From positions 1 to 16,356 of the forward strand of contig VSOH01000014.1 in assembly GCA_009774735.1 (NCBI GenBank): 16,356 nucleotides of DNA. Reading direction: 5' to 3'. This stretch comes from Clostridiales bacterium (lineage in GTDB: Bacteria > Bacillota_A > Clostridia > Oscillospirales > Acutalibacteraceae). Each line of letters opens with the position of its first letter. Positions within the stretch are counted from its first letter, which is position 1. Of this stretch, positions 16,275-16,356 are shown piece after piece. The notes beneath the pieces are model-generated. The model was not told the DNA's origin, ran no database searches, and saw only the letters and a list, made by a program, of their open reading frames with translations. The position numbers and the translations under genes were made by a program.

Positions 16275-16290
16275 ATGTATTCTCCTTTAC

Positions 16291-16312
16291 AATTTTACTT
16301 GTCAATAAAATT
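16291..16312. repeat. Inverted repeat at the start of the glutamate synthase transcript
   Basis: AATTTTA (16291-16297) and TAAAATT (16306-16312) form a 7-bp inverted repeat with an 8-nt spacer containing TTGACAAG on the minus strand. It overlaps the -10 box and the expected transcription start, where a repressor could act. The arms are A/T only, so it may be chance. Confidence 0.35.
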
Positions 16313-16338
16313 CTACACCCTAAAGCCCGTTTTTTCAA
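16310..16338 (-). promoter_or_regulatory. Sigma-A promoter of the glutamate synthase-purF operon
   Basis: On the minus strand TTGAAA (complement of 16333-16338) and TAGAAT (complement of 16310-16315) are separated by exactly 17 nt. Transcription would start near 16303, giving a leader of roughly 28 nt before the amidotransferase start codon. No room is left for a riboswitch in the leader. Confidence 0.75.
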
Positions 16339-16356
16339 TTGACCTAAATATAGAAA

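Noticed and set aside
16277..16305. TTGACA at 16300-16305 (minus strand) as the -35 box of the glutamate synthase operon
   Set aside because: Its -10 position would fall on the ribosome binding site with a poor match; the TTGAAA/TAGAAT pair further upstream with 17-nt spacing is better.
1..16356. CRISPR array, toxin-antitoxin, restriction or other defence module
   Set aside because: No regularly spaced repeats and no genes of those families were seen on either strand.

Overview
The window looks like a low-GC gut Clostridia chromosome, most likely Oscillospirales (Ruminococcus- or Eubacterium siraeum-like). The grounds are a large secreted protein ending in a type I dockerin, a split archaeal-type glutamate synthase, and remnants of an integrative element carrying tandem serine recombinases with DUF4314- and DUF6075-type proteins. 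The exact species cannot be told from this sequence.

Left region (1-6190): an AT-rich edge with no recognisable gene; a minus-strand gene for a small single-pass membrane protein (287-802) with its own terminator and promoter; and, divergent from it, a 1744-residue exported protein (914-6148). That protein joins peptidoglycan-binding-like repeats, a DUF1906 glycoside-hydrolase-like domain, a probable beta-propeller region, CARDB-like domains, an InlB-type repeat, a carboxypeptidase-regulatory-like domain and a C-terminal dockerin. A hairpin at 6164-6190 closes it and probably also the convergent recombinase gene.

Middle region (about 6222-11135, all minus strand): a decayed mobile element. 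It holds a nearly complete serine recombinase whose last 38 codons are thrown out of frame by one indel near 6338-6340; a second recombinase that has lost its catalytic domain; a headless and tailless piece of a SpaA/Cna-B-type surface protein; a DUF4314 gene whose 3' end is replaced by out-of-frame SpaA sequence; and an apparently intact Cys-rich DUF6075-type gene. The SpaA-recombinase and DUF4314-SpaA joins are visible as places where homology switches family and frame together. This suggests internal deletions of a larger integrative element.

Right region (11240-16356, minus strand): tRNA-Ser(GGA) with a good promoter and terminator, then an apparent operon read right to left. It encodes a class II glutamine amidotransferase subunit, a ferredoxin-domain/FMN glutamate synthase subunit, a GXGXG subunit (together one split glutamate synthase) and purF. 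A near-consensus promoter lies just upstream of the first gene. The first two genes overlap by 1 nt, the next gap is 13 nt, and purF starts 21 nt after the GXGXG gene. The operon groups enzymes that use glutamine, for glutamate formation and for the first step of purine synthesis. No NAD(P)H-dependent small subunit of glutamate synthase is present in the window.

I see no clear new defence system, CRISPR array or phage module. The most rewarding points are the recombinase frameshift, the element's chimeric joins, the architecture of the dockerin protein, and the glutamate synthase-purF operon.
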